This document shows, in pieces, positions 8,342 to 17,844 of a DNA stretch of 29,614 nt. Made by a program: the position numbers and the translations under genes. The notes below the pieces were generated by a model that saw only the letters and a program-made list of their open reading frames with translations, had not been told where the DNA came from and did no database searches. How positions within the stretch are numbered: the stretch's first letter is position 1; each line of letters begins with the position of its first letter. This DNA comes from Gracilaria caudata (lineage: Eukaryota > Rhodophyta > Florideophyceae > Gracilariales > Gracilariaceae). The stretch lies in assembly GCA_030374735.1 (NCBI GenBank), contig JASCIV010000237.1:1-29614 (forward strand). Reading direction: 5' to 3'.

Positions 8342-8912
8342 ACGTCGTGCCGTTCCCGCGGCGCACCGTTGCGGTGCGTGCGTGCTGCGCGTAAAGTCGA
8401 GGACGCGTGATCACTTTTTGGGTGAAGGGCGGCACGCGCCCCCCCCCCCCCCCCCCCCCCCGGGGGGGGGGGGGGTCACGATATAGTACTGTACTCTGTA
8501 CTGCGTTGAGTACAAGCGATTCTTCTTATGGGCCCAGGTTTCACAGCTCACTTGAGGCATTTGAATCAAATCTTCTCAATCTCATCTTCCCAGGCCCAAA
8601 CCCAATCTACCCAAAGCATACATCTTCAGGTATGATGCTTGTATACCATTGTACATCATCATCATCATGCACGATAGCTGTATCTTCGCATAAGGTTACA
8701 CACTAGGTCATTTCAACGGGCTGTCCCTTTAATTCACCTTCACCCCAGTACGCGCGAATCTAGCAAACAACACTTCACCATCACACGAACGTCGCAATTC
8801 GGAATGTGCATCCATGATGCCGATACACTGGCGGCGGCACGTCTCAGTGCCGTCGCCGCAGGTCTGAAGATTTCATCAAGTTCTGTTAACTGCCCGTTCC
8901 ACTTTCACGTCG
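8342..8912. other. 3' flank of HIS7 and start of the low-GC gene-poor region
   Basis: Contains the C/G homopolymer junction (8439-8475), a (CAT)n stretch near 8653-8668, and otherwise unremarkable sequence. No gene supported. Confidence 0.5.
8439..8475. repeat. C23/G14 homopolymer junction
   Basis: 23 consecutive C are followed at once by 14 consecutive G, forming a perfect inverted homopolymer that could fold into a hairpin or quadruplex. It sits on the boundary between high-GC and lower-GC DNA. It could be biological or a base-calling/assembly artefact; lengths are unreliable in such tracts. Confidence 0.9.
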
Positions 8913-9224
8913 ATGCGGGTCCCTACCAATTCAATGTTGCGTATCCCACGCGTTTCTGTTTGTTTAGATGTCCAGACGGCCCATTCCGCTTCGAGCTCAC
9001 ACTTCTTTTGTCCAACGCACATCATATCAATGGCCATAAGAACACGGCAGCCTTGCGTCATCTTCGTGGCCTATGAGCTTAGCGATATCACCATGACGTT
9101 CTTCGTTTTGAATATAAACAGCGTTAATGTACGGTTCCTGAGAATCGCTCTATCATCTCCAGCGCATCTGGAGGTAATTGTCAGTGAAACATGCAGGCCA
9201 AGCATCTCTTCCTTCTTTTTTCTG

Positions 9225-9443
9225 CTGTTGTTGTTGTTCTTCTTCTTCTTCTTTATTGTGGACAACAGCTTCTAATTACTAAGCTGTAGTAAAACTTTCA
9301 AAGAAAGTTTGCTCTCTTTAGAAAGGCCAAAAACTTCTGTGGCACTTGTCTAATGCTGTTGTTCCGAATTCGGTCGCGTAATCGCCGAAGAACAATGCAA
9401 ACGCCCCGAGTTTCGCGATAACTGCGTTGTTCGACCTTGTAAT
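9225..9443 (-). mobile_element. 5'-truncated LINE-like 3' end, copy 2 (reverse orientation)
   Basis: On the minus strand a frame ends FLAFLKRANFL with a TGA at 9298-9300. It is preceded by RRLRDRIRNN and followed by CAGCTTAGTAATTAGAAGCTG, then TTGTCCACAATAAAG and (GAA)n(CAA)n. The C-terminal motif matches the copy at 10355-10647 (RRFLAFLRREYL), and the 3' UTR matches the 52-bp insert at 5903-5954. This is interpreted as the last codons of a non-LTR retrotransposon reverse-transcriptase ORF plus its 3' UTR. The 5' boundary is approximate. A possible imperfect duplication, CTTTTTTCTG at 9215-9224 against CTTTTTCTG at 9444-9452, is only suggestive. Confidence 0.65.
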
Positions 9444-10343
9444 CTTTTTCTGTTCCCTGGTTTCGGGTGCCTACCCCCGCTTCCCTCGCCATCGCCCACG
9501 CCGTCGCCCTCCAAATCTCGAACACCATCTGTGTCACCTTCAACGTCATCATCTTTCGCACCATCTTCCTCATCATCTCCCAAGCCATATCCTTCATCGG
9601 CTCTAGAACCTTCTCGTTCGGCGTCTTTCTCGCCTTCTGTGCTATCATCTCTCTCGCCATCTCTTTCAATTTCTCCCTCATCACCTCTTAATCCGCCTTC
9701 TACACCATCTTGATCATCCTCTCCGTCATTATCTATTGTATCATCTTCGACTCAATATGTTACTTCAACTCCCAAACCGTCTGCGACAGCTTCTGCCTCA
9801 CCTTCTTCTAGCGCTAACGCAGCATCTTCCTTTTCAGCTGTTACTTTCCGAACTGGCGAAGTCACAACTTCCGAAGAGATATCATCAACGGAGGGTACTT
9901 TCTCTTTCTCTTTCAAGGGAACGCTCAACAGCAATGGTGTCGTATCACTAAACGCTGTCGCGACGATGATTGATTCCTTGAAATGCGACTTGGGAGGAAC
10001 TATTCGGATCAGAACCGCAGCTGACACCACAGTGACGCAGTCACTTGCTGAGCTTTATCCTACTAACACCGTTGTCGTCATCAGCAGCAGCATATTCGGA
10101 GAATGTATTCTCGAGGAAGATGTTTCAACGGATGAAGGTTTCGATCGCTCACGCGAGTCCAGTGATGCCTATCTCATCATCAATTCTGTCTCCGGCTCCC
10201 CCGAAGATGCTGTCATACAAGGAACGCCCACCAACTTCTTTTCTCTTTTTGAGAAAGCCGGATTGGAACTGTCGCGCGTTAGTTTTCCCACTGAGGGCAC
10301 TGATTCAATGACGATTGTCGCTAGGCCATTTACTCTAGAAAGC

Positions 10344-10354
10344 AAAGCTGAAGT
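10344..10354 (+). repeat. left target-site duplication (11 bp)
   Basis: AAAGCTGAAGT occurs here and at 10648-10658, bracketing the retrotransposon fragment. Confidence 0.85.
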
Positions 10355-10647
10355 CGTCTAGGCTGCACCCGGTGGCGAGCTACCTAGAGAAGAAGATGCT
10401 GCGTTGCGATTGTACGCTACGAGTCAAAAAAGACTGCGAGCACGTTGTATTTCGTTGTCCTTTGACAACTGCGAGCCGAAGCGAAATCTTTCGTAGTCGT
10501 CGAGAGTACCGCCAAAAGTCGCTTAGAGATTTGATATTGGAAGCGCCACGTCGATTTCTGGCCTTTTTAAGGAGAGAGTACCTTTAGGTGCTGCTTGGTT
10601 GTGTTAGGAATTAGAGCACAACTTCCACAATAAAGAAGAAGAAGAAG
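10355..10647 (+). mobile_element. 5'-truncated LINE-like retrotransposon, copy 1 (293 bp)
   Basis: The insert encodes the C-terminus of a non-LTR reverse-transcriptase-type polyprotein. A Cys/His cluster (RCDC ... DCEHVVFRCPL) resembles the CxxC...HxxxxC knuckle near the end of such ORFs. It is followed by SLRDLILEAPRRFLAFLRREYL and a TAG at about 10585-10587. The 3' UTR ends CCACAATAAAGAAGAAGAAG. An 11-bp direct repeat flanks it and the host frame resumes after the second copy, so the insertion boundaries are precise. It has no start codon of its own and is dead on arrival. Confidence 0.82.
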
Positions 10648-10658
10648 AAAGCTGAAGT
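10648..10658 (+). repeat. right target-site duplication (11 bp)
   Basis: Second copy of AAAGCTGAAGT. The interrupted coding frame continues from here (GTATTCTCC...). Confidence 0.85.
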
Positions 10659-12268
10659 ATTCTCCAAAGGTCCACTTTCAGTTGAGGCTAAAGCCTCGGC
10701 GATAGACACAGGAGGTTTTCGACGTGCTGAAGGCCGACTGGGATTTGAACAGCATGGATGTCGAGATTCAGATTACGGCTGATTTGAGCATCGATATAGA
10801 GTTTGCTGCAAAGTTAGGAGTAAAAGATAACTTTAAGGAAACCTTTCCCACCATTTTCTCCAGCGAGCCTGTTTGCAGACGGAAACTGCGAGGTGTGTCA
10901 CAAGATCTCGATTAAATCCAACGCCGTGCTTGGAAATGTGGGAGCGTTCGTGGAGTTCCCCTTCGACCCTGAGAGCTCTGTGTACTCGAAAACCCTTCTT
11001 GGAAATCCGTCGATTAGTACAGCGCTGTGGCAAGGGTGCTTTGTCCCAGTGTTTGGGGATAATGCGTTGGCCTGCGGAACAAGTAAATGTTGTAACGCCG
11101 AGAAGGAACAATGCATGGTTACAAAGAACGAGCCGCGGTGTTCGGTAATCACATCTCAGTCTGCATCGCCCAGCCCAACGCGCACCCCACCGCCCACAAC
11201 CGATGATGGAGGAGGATCACTTCTCGGTGCATGGGAACCGTGCAGCAGCGGCACCTGTAAAGACACCAACATGTACTCCTGCACCCTCTCAACGTTATCT
11301 AAGTTGTGTCCAGGCGGCTCCAACATTCGATGCTGTCCGTCGCCAGCAGGCGTCGCTAGCTCCCAATGCTCAGCCGTCGACGGTTTGTGTATGCTCGAGT
11401 CCACATGCTCCGGGTCGACTCGAACGGGTTTATGCCCCGGACCTAGCAATGTCAAATGTTGCATAACCAATACAACAGAAATCTCCCTAAATCCGCCCAC
11501 TTCCCATTGTCTCCCGGCTTCACCGGATACATCTGAGTCCCTTGCATCTTGTACGACTGAGTTCGATTCACTGCCGGGTGAATGCATCTCTCGTTCCGAA
11601 TGTAACGGTGGGACTTTCAACCGCCTGTGTCCTGGCAGTGCAAGTATTCTGTGTTGCGTGACGGAGACTCGCTCGGTTGCTGAACCTCCAGCTAATCCTG
11701 CAATGACGTTCTCGCAATTCTCTGCCCTTTTCTCGGGGATCTCCGCAACGCGTGCAGAGGCAATGTATCCATACTTCTTGGACAGTTTGAGTTATGCCAA
11801 CATCAACAGCTGCCTTCGTGTGTCTTCCTTCGTCGCCCAAGTCGCACACGAATCGGAAGGACTGCTGTACTTTGAGGAACTAGCCGACGGCTCACAATAT
11901 GAAGGAAGAACGGATTTGGGCAACACTGTTCCGGGTGATGGTAAACGATACAAGGGCAGAGGTCCCATACAGCTCACCGGTCGTTCTACTTATCAAGCTG
12001 CTGGAGAGGCGCTTGGAAGAGACTTTGAAGATGATCCTGAGAGCGTTGGCATGCCTTCTGGACCAGAAGTCCTGGTGGATTTGCTGCTGCTGCATGGTAG
12101 TGGGACGCCAGGTTCGGAAATGCAGATGCTGATTTGGGTACTCAGGCAGGATTTGACGATATCACGATAGCCATAAATGGCTGCGGGGGTGTGATCGCCG
12201 GTTGCAATGGTGTGGAAGACCGCCGGAGAAGGTGGCGCGAGGCGAGAGAATTGCTGGGTTGCGCATAG

Positions 12269-13196
12269 TCATCTGTTGACATTGGTTTGAACTTGTGTAT
12301 GTTCTTCCCACAAACGCATGAGGTTTTGAGTTGCAAGCAGTGGTTTATCGATGCCGTCGCCGACGGCCCGTCGGGTTCGGAGGGCTAGGAGGATTATCCT
12401 TCCCCTCTTACCTGGAGCCTAACTTGATTGCAAGTACCCTTGTAGTAGCTTTCATGAAAACCAAATCTAACTTCCGATGCAGTCGCTATATAGCACTATA
12501 TATAGTGCACAATTTCTGAAGTAGGGTCAGTATTGCGGCCGGACTCTGAGAATCGCTCAGCAGCCAGCTAGATCGGGACTTTGATTCCGAAAAGTTCCCC
12601 ACGGAGCCTTCACCAAGAGAAACGCACTTAAACTTTACTGCTTTTTGTTCATAATAGTAGAAGGATGACCTTGCCCTTCCCTCATCCGTGATATGTTCTT
12701 GAATGAATGAAATTCCATGACAGAGTGACGAACTGTCTCTACTAGAGTTTGCTGTCTCCGAAATTTTAGTTCAATAGCCTTGACGTGCTGCATCAAAACC
12801 AATCCTTGCTCATGGTGCCTTCGTATAAAGTGCGCAAGATAAGAATTTGTTCTTGGTAAACTGTCCTGGTTATTGTTAATTCGAACTCATCTAAGGTGAG
12901 TCACCTTGTCTCATAATATCCAAAATCTCTTTCTTCAAGTTTGGAAGATCTACACCGTGGGGCCTGCGAGTTGCGTGTTTCTCTCCATTGTTCTCATTAT
13001 GGAATTAGAAGACCCATTTACACCTTCAAATTAATTGTGGTACAACAGAGTAAAACGTTCGGCCTTACGTCCGTGCTCTCGTTAGCAAGGGTAGATTGCT
13101 GGTCTTCGATGAGAACGTGACGAGTTTGATGCAGCAGAAGAACAGAACACCAGCCTTTCTTCTCACGGTGACTAGGAAGCCAACTCGAAGCTCATA
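12269..13196. other. gene-poor stretch
   Basis: No ORF or RNA gene supported. It contains a perfect 16-bp palindrome, GCACTATATATAGTGC (12493-12508). The 3' part must hold the promoter of the ORF at 13197. Confidence 0.5.
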
Positions 13197-14075
13197 ATGA
13201 GAGGCCAAGACGGAGGTGGAGTTGTAATCGCCTCTCGGTTCTGGGGAGAGACCGAAGACGACTTTTCCCGTCTGTGGGCTTTTATTATGAAATGCAACAG
13301 TCTTCTTTCAGATGTATGCTTGATGTTGACCGTTGCAATAAATGAAGAAAGAGACAAGATTGGGAGCTGGGATAGAATAATTTCAAGACAACAAGATCTG
13401 CACTTACCAATACCGCTGAAGATTATCCGCATATCTCCTTGGGGAGGGGTTACACATGCTCTTAATCTACTTTTATTTCAAGCTCTCGCTCTGTTCCCTG
13501 AGAGCCAATTCATACTATTCCAGTCTCCTGAAGTCGTTCCTGATAAACCGGCCCTTCTGCATCTCGAAGATATGATGTCTGCACATCCAAGCACCCTTGT
13601 GGTGGGTCATACTTTCAAAGAGCACAGAATGTATTCAAACCGAGGCAATAGTGATACTGAAACAATCATCACTCCTCTCGCAGCCGATGTTTGTCCATGG
13701 AACACAATGGCACTTTGGAACATGAAAATGCTTGCAAGAACTGGATTTCCTGCTGTGGCAGATTGCGTGAATCCACCTGGAATGGAGGAGGTTGGAGTAA
13801 TAGCCCTCCAACAAATGCTATACGGACCTGTGAAAGCTATGGCTCGACTTTACCAAAGTCCAGTGAATATCAGCTGGATCAACGATTTCGATGACGTTGA
13901 GAGAAGGGAGCGCCATCTTCAAAAGATGGCAACAAAGGCATCTCGAGCAAAAGAAATAACGCAAATGCTTGGGATGCAAGAACAAGGCTTCTGTCCTCTG
14001 GTAGAGATTCATTTTACGCCTTGTGTAAGGAATAATGCTCGCGCCTCCAACGTCGAAGAACAAGCGTCAGCCTGA
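13197..14075 (+). CDS. putative glycosyltransferase-like (GT-A fold) protein
   Basis: 292 aa, intact and intronless. The ATG at 13197 is the first after an in-frame TAG at 13173-13175. The layout resembles GT2-like nucleotide-sugar transferases: an early beta-strand (GGVVIASRFWGE), a central THALNLLLFQALALFPESQ followed by FILFQSPEVVPD where GT2 enzymes carry the DxD, then STLVVGHTF, and later PWNTMALWNMKMLARTGFP and GMEEVGVIALQQML. These resemble my memory of an uncharacterised family in algae and oomycetes. A catalytic DxD is not visible, so activity is uncertain. There is no signal peptide or membrane segment, so a soluble or truncated form is likely. An AATAAA lies 14 nt after the stop (14089-14094). 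It sits alone between decayed DNA and PGR5. Confidence 0.5.
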   Translation: MRGQDGGGVVIASRFWGETEDDFSRLWAFIMKCNSLLSDVCLMLTVAINEERDKIGSWDRIISRQQDLHLPIPLKIIRISPWGGVTHALNLLLFQALALFPESQFILFQSPEVVPDKPALLHLEDMMSAHPSTLVVGHTFKEHRMYSNRGNSDTETIITPLAADVCPWNTMALWNMKMLARTGFPAVADCVNPPGMEEVGVIALQQMLYGPVKAMARLYQSPVNISWINDFDDVERRERHLQKMATKASRAKEITQMLGMQEQGFCPLVEIHFTPCVRNNARASNVEEQASA

Positions 14076-15250
14076 ATGTTAATTCCTTAATAAAGATGTT
14101 GAGTTGATTGACTCTTTGAGGGCTTTGGTTAAGCACCTTTGTGTCAATCTTGGGTTAATTCACAATGCTCGTCGTTACTTGCTAGGACATGTACCGCGTC
14201 TAACACAGGAAGCGAACAATCTTTCCGACGATCACTAGGTCTGCTTCGCGCGAATGAATCCATGCGGAAGCGTCTCGTCTCTTTTTGTTAATTGTCAGAC
14301 GTGTTGTGAACATCATATTTACATCATATATGGCAGCGTGGTGGTTTTGATGGACAGCTTGCGTTGTAATGGACCACTGCGTTGTTAAGTGGACAAGGCG
14401 AGGCCGATGTTTCCGTTCCCGAGCTGAGCCATGAGAATAACTCTTAAACCCTCTGCCTTGCATCATTCGCAGACAAGATCTTGTGAAAGCATGGTAGTCC
14501 CCGTATCACCAAATTTCTCACAACCACCATGCAGCTCAGTGCTGTCGAAGAAAGTTCGATGTTAATTCCGTCTTCCTCCACGAAGCAGGTATGTGCCACG
14601 CAGTAGACAAGACGTTTTTGAAGATTCAAACTGCGTTGGCTGAAAAACACATTACTTGAACATGTCAACAGTTATCTACACCGATGACATCGTCGCCAAT
14701 AAGAAAGCCATCCGGAGGACAGAGTCATTGGAGAGCTTTTCGGTCCACAGAAGTTCAATATTGAGGTCTGCGATTCAGTCAGGTCTTCAGTTTGCCCCTG
14801 GTATCAGCGGCACCCATTAGAATGATTCTACCTTCGTATGTTCTGCAACGTGAAGTCTGGAATTTTATTTGTCAGGGAGCTGTGAAAAATGACCGAAGCC
14901 CATTTTGTGGCTCAGTTGCTCTGCGCATGGACTTCAGCTATGTTCGTTTTGCATTCTGACCACAGATTCATCTGTTCCGCCTGGACAGGCGTAGCTCGAT
15001 TCGCAGCTCACCAACAGAATGCTAGCGAGAGATACTAGTTCTGCAAAGCTTTCGTCGTGAGCAACCCCCGACATTTGCCGTTGACGGTGGCGCGGGACGA
15101 ATCTAAGATCCGCTCCTACCCATTTAAAAGAACAGGCGATAACCCACCATGCACCACAGCGTGAAGGTCTCGGTCATCAAACAAGCGCAACGCCAATCTG
15201 CTCAGACTCTCCCAACCTGATCACCGCCTTTGCTCTACGAATTCATCGAA
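14076..15250. other. gene-poor interval and PGR5 upstream region
   Basis: Apart from the AATAAA at 14089-14094, only short, unrecognised open stretches on both strands. CCAAT-type sequences at about 14698 and 15192 could belong to promoters. No RNA gene or repeat seen. Confidence 0.45.
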
Positions 15251-15595
15251 ATGTGCTCCGCCTTCATCGCCGCAACGCCCGTCACCACAAGCAGAACTGC
15301 ACTTACTGGAGAAGCTATCTGCGCTCGACAGCCTGTCGTCCCGATCAATTCTGCCCAAACCGCGAAATGGACCATGGCACGCAAGTCCAAGTTTGGCCCC
15401 TTTACACCAGCAGTGATCACCGCGCGCCTCGTTATTGGAGATAAGCGTCTCAACAAGGTCAGAGGGAAAGCCATCGCTCTTCACTCTCAGGCAATTACCG
15501 CCTTCTGCGAATTCACCGGCGCTGGTCCGAAGATGCGTCAGAATCTCATCCGTCTTGCGAAACAGAATGGAAACGATCTTGGCTTCTTGTCGTAA
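15251..15595 (+). CDS. PGR5: PROTON GRADIENT REGULATION 5 (cyclic electron flow)
   Basis: 114 aa from the ATG at 15251, intronless. The C-terminal half is a near-textbook PGR5 core: RGKAIALHSQAITAFCEF, then KMRQNLIRLAKQNG and the terminal LGFLS. Residues 1 to about 50 form a leader starting MCSAFIAATPVTTSR, consistent with plastid import. A TTG-initiated extension of 7 codons exists but has no support. Known role: a thylakoid-associated factor required for ferredoxin-dependent cyclic electron flow around photosystem I, for the pH gradient under high light and for protecting photosystem I. In plants it works with PGRL1, which is not in this window. It is the strongest single evidence that the host is photosynthetic. 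Confidence 0.94.
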   Translation: MCSAFIAATPVTTSRTALTGEAICARQPVVPINSAQTAKWTMARKSKFGPFTPAVITARLVIGDKRLNKVRGKAIALHSQAITAFCEFTGAGPKMRQNLIRLAKQNGNDLGFLS

Positions 15596-16480
15596 TTCCT
15601 TCTGGGAAAGCGATGGCGACCTAGCCAAAAGGAATTGGCTTCATGACCGGAGTCTCAACATTCGAGGACTCCAGTTCGCCTTCGAGATGTTCTGTATAGC
15701 ATTTCGTCCGCCGTTTTTTTCCAAAACGAACTCTTGACTGCGAGCGCTTAAACTCACTAATTCGTAAATCATCCCACTGTACTTCGTTTTTGTTCTATCT
15801 ATAATTGATCTGCGCTAGTGTACTTTTGTTCGACATGCTGTACCAAAGAGGTACTCTTGGTGCAGTGCATTGTCGTTGTGTTGTCCCTGAGCCAGAAAAG
15901 GTCTGGTGGGCGAGAACTAGGCATACAGGCGTAATGTACAAACATAACGTACAGGCGTGGTGTACGCACGCACAGCGTCTACATCAAAACCAAGCACCAT
16001 GTAGGGAAAGGAGGTGGGAGACGTCTCCGCGAGTCACCGGGCGAGATAAAAAGTGTTCTTGATCCACGGTTTAGTGGACTACCTCGACACCTCACATCTC
16101 GCTCACAGCTACATGTGCGAAAGATATTCTGTTGTACCGCAAGCAACGGTTGTGTCGAATAGACAATACTCATCTGCGGTACCGGCCGCTAAATCCATGC
16201 GCCGGTTGTGGTGCTTTTCTTTACCATCAGCGCAGAGACACCTTAAAATGACAGTTGACACCTCTAAGAAGTCATTAAACACAAAGGAAGATACAGTTGG
16301 GAAATGACGGATAGCCTGACCCTACGACTCAGTTAGCATGATCGGAAGGATGCCTATACGATATCCCACCAAGAAAACTGGCTTTCCGACACCGATTGCG
16401 CTTCTTTCATGAGGTAGAAACGGATAAGGCAGAGTATCCCCATCTCTGTCGACAAGAACCATTCTCAGATTTACAAGAAA
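15596..16480. other. intergenic, nothing recognised
   Basis: 885 bp between the convergent PGR5 and ARF1 genes. Short ORFs only. A near-duplicate pair, ATACAGGCGTAATGTAC and GTACAGGCGTGGTGTAC, lies at about 15924-15965. Confidence 0.45.
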
Positions 16481-17290
16481 CTAGTCCGAGATGTTTTCTG
16501 TGAGCCAGTCCAAACCCTCGTACAATCCAGTTCCGTTTGTGGCACAGCAAGCCTGCACGAACCATTTGCGATTGGTCATGTTTGGTAGTCCAAGCTCCTG
16601 CGTGAGATCAGCAACCGGCATAGCGTTGGGAAGATCTTGTTTGTTAGCGAATACCAGCACGGTGGCGTTTCGGAGCTCTTCCTCTGACAGCATCTTCTTC
16701 AGTTCATCGCGAGCCTCGGGAATACGGTCCCGATCATTACTATCAACCACATAGATAAGACCCTGGGTATTTTGGAAGTAATGTCTCCATAATGGACGGA
16801 TCTTGTCCTGACCTCCGACATCCCATACAGTGAACTTCACGTTCTTGTAATCAACAGTCCTAGAAGTGACAAAAAAGAAAGTATCAACGCACAATCAGGA
16901 AGTCAGTGATTGCATGAATTTGAGTAGTTGTAGATCCATGCACCAGGGGGCAGTCGCAGTGATTCAAGAATAAGCACGATATCAAGCGCACGAAGCTGGA
17001 ATGTGGCTGTTTCGCGGTGGTCGGGAACTCGAGTGCACATAAGGCCCTCCCCCGCAGCATGGATGAAAACCGTTCCGGCGCATGGCGCACCCGCGCGGTG
17101 CAACGTAAGCGTGAGAAACTACAACTTACTCGACGTTAAAACCAATAGTAGGGATGGTGGTGACGATTTCTCCCAGCTTCAGCTTGTACAAAATGGTTGT
17201 TTTACCGGCAGCGTCAAGACCGACCATGAGGATACGAACCTCCTTCTGGCCGAGAAGGCTAGCCAGTACCTTAGAGATAGAGAGACCCAT
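16481..17290 (-). CDS. ARF1: ADP-ribosylation factor ARF1 (two exons)
   Basis: Exon 1 is 17290-17130 and exon 2 is 16859-16481 (minus strand), giving 179 aa. The intron (17129-16860, 270 nt) begins GTAAGT and ends TAG, splitting the Glu codon after GFNV. Motifs: N-myristoylation MGLSISK, P-loop GLDAAGKTT, effector region TTIPTIGFNVE, switch II WDVGGQDKIRPLWRHYF, base-binding NKQD, and the C-terminal WLTENI. Known role: a GTP-dependent switch recruiting COPI, GGA and AP coats to Golgi membranes. The frame is open for about 90 codons upstream, but only the ATG at 17290 exposes Gly2 for myristoylation. The divergent TPR-like gene starts 554 bp away. Confidence 0.97.
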
Positions 17291-17844
17291 GGCGATATGT
17301 GGGGGCGGATACGAGACGCAAGCTTCCGCAGTGTGTGCGATGCGGGGAAGGCGGGGGGAGGTGAGGCGGGCGAATGAAAAGGAGGAAGATGGGGAAGAGG
17401 GGCGAAGGAGCGGAGACGAATGCGCTGATTTGAGACCTTGGCGCGGAGCGCTGGATGACGGGTGAAAACGAGACTCTTTGTACGGCCGGAAAAATGCACA
17501 GCTCTGCTGTTGCCCAACAGCATTTGGCGGCGATGCGAAAGAGCCCTGACACTGGCTCACTCGTCACCGCCTTTCAGTCAAGTTTGATTCGTGACCGTGC
17601 ACTCGCAACTTTCGCAAGAAATTTTACCTTGTTTTCCCCGTGGCCGCTCAATTCGTGAAGTCGGCCATTAATTACGATTGTAGTTCCCGCAGATTTCCTT
17701 TCTCTGAGATACCTTCGTAGCCAATCGTCAGCTTGAGCCCAATCTGATCCAACGTCAACATGCAGTGCATCCCCCGCTAGATATCGCTTGATCGTCTCCC
17801 CCGAGCTCTAGCGGTATTTGAAGAACCGCCTTCGCTATCTCAAT
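17291..17844. promoter_or_regulatory. divergent promoter ARF1 / TPR-like gene
   Basis: 554 bp between divergent starts. CCAAT motifs occur near 17721 and 17740, upstream of the TPR-like gene. The ARF1-proximal part is purine-rich on the plus strand, that is, a pyrimidine-rich leader for ARF1. Confidence 0.4.

Larger units (their letters stand above)
9450..12268 (+). pseudogene. decayed secreted GH19 chitinase/lysozyme-like protein with Cys-rich modules
   Basis: A long coding relic, possibly starting before copy 2 (the frame of 8913-9224 can be joined in phase). Order: a Ser/Thr/Pro linker (about 9465-9840) with an in-frame TGA at 9711-9713; an unrecognised beta-rich domain to 10354; the retrotransposon end 10355-10647; continuation (FSKGPLSVEAKASAIDTGG) with a frameshift at a T-run near 10716 and another near 10864-10875; then a frame open to about 12060 with three cysteine modules of pattern C..G.C...C...LCPG...I.CC (about 11238-11335, 11364-11464, 11550-11658). 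Last is a GH19 domain (about 11703-12268) with both Glu-bearing motifs, VAHESEG and FEELADG, and then KRYKGRGPIQLTGRSTYQAAG. A frameshift near 12060-12090 and a TAG at 12098-12100 precede the true family C-terminus (AGFDDITIAINGCGG ... DRRRRWREARELLG) ending at 12266-12268. Known GH19 activity: hydrolysis of chitin or, in phage and bacterial relatives, peptidoglycan. It is clearly not intact here. Confidence 0.75.

Noticed and set aside
9237..9262. GAA/CAA microsatellite as a simple repeat
   Set aside because: The AATAAA and conserved UTR next to it, shared with two other sites, show it is the tail of a retrotransposon end.
14640..14800. Possible copia-type YTDDI motif
   Set aside because: A single short match (VIYTDDIVAN) without neighbouring reverse-transcriptase blocks; likely chance.
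17291..17560. In-frame 90-codon extension upstream of ARF1
   Set aside because: ARF1 needs Gly2 of MGLSISK for myristoylation, so the upstream frame is 5' UTR.
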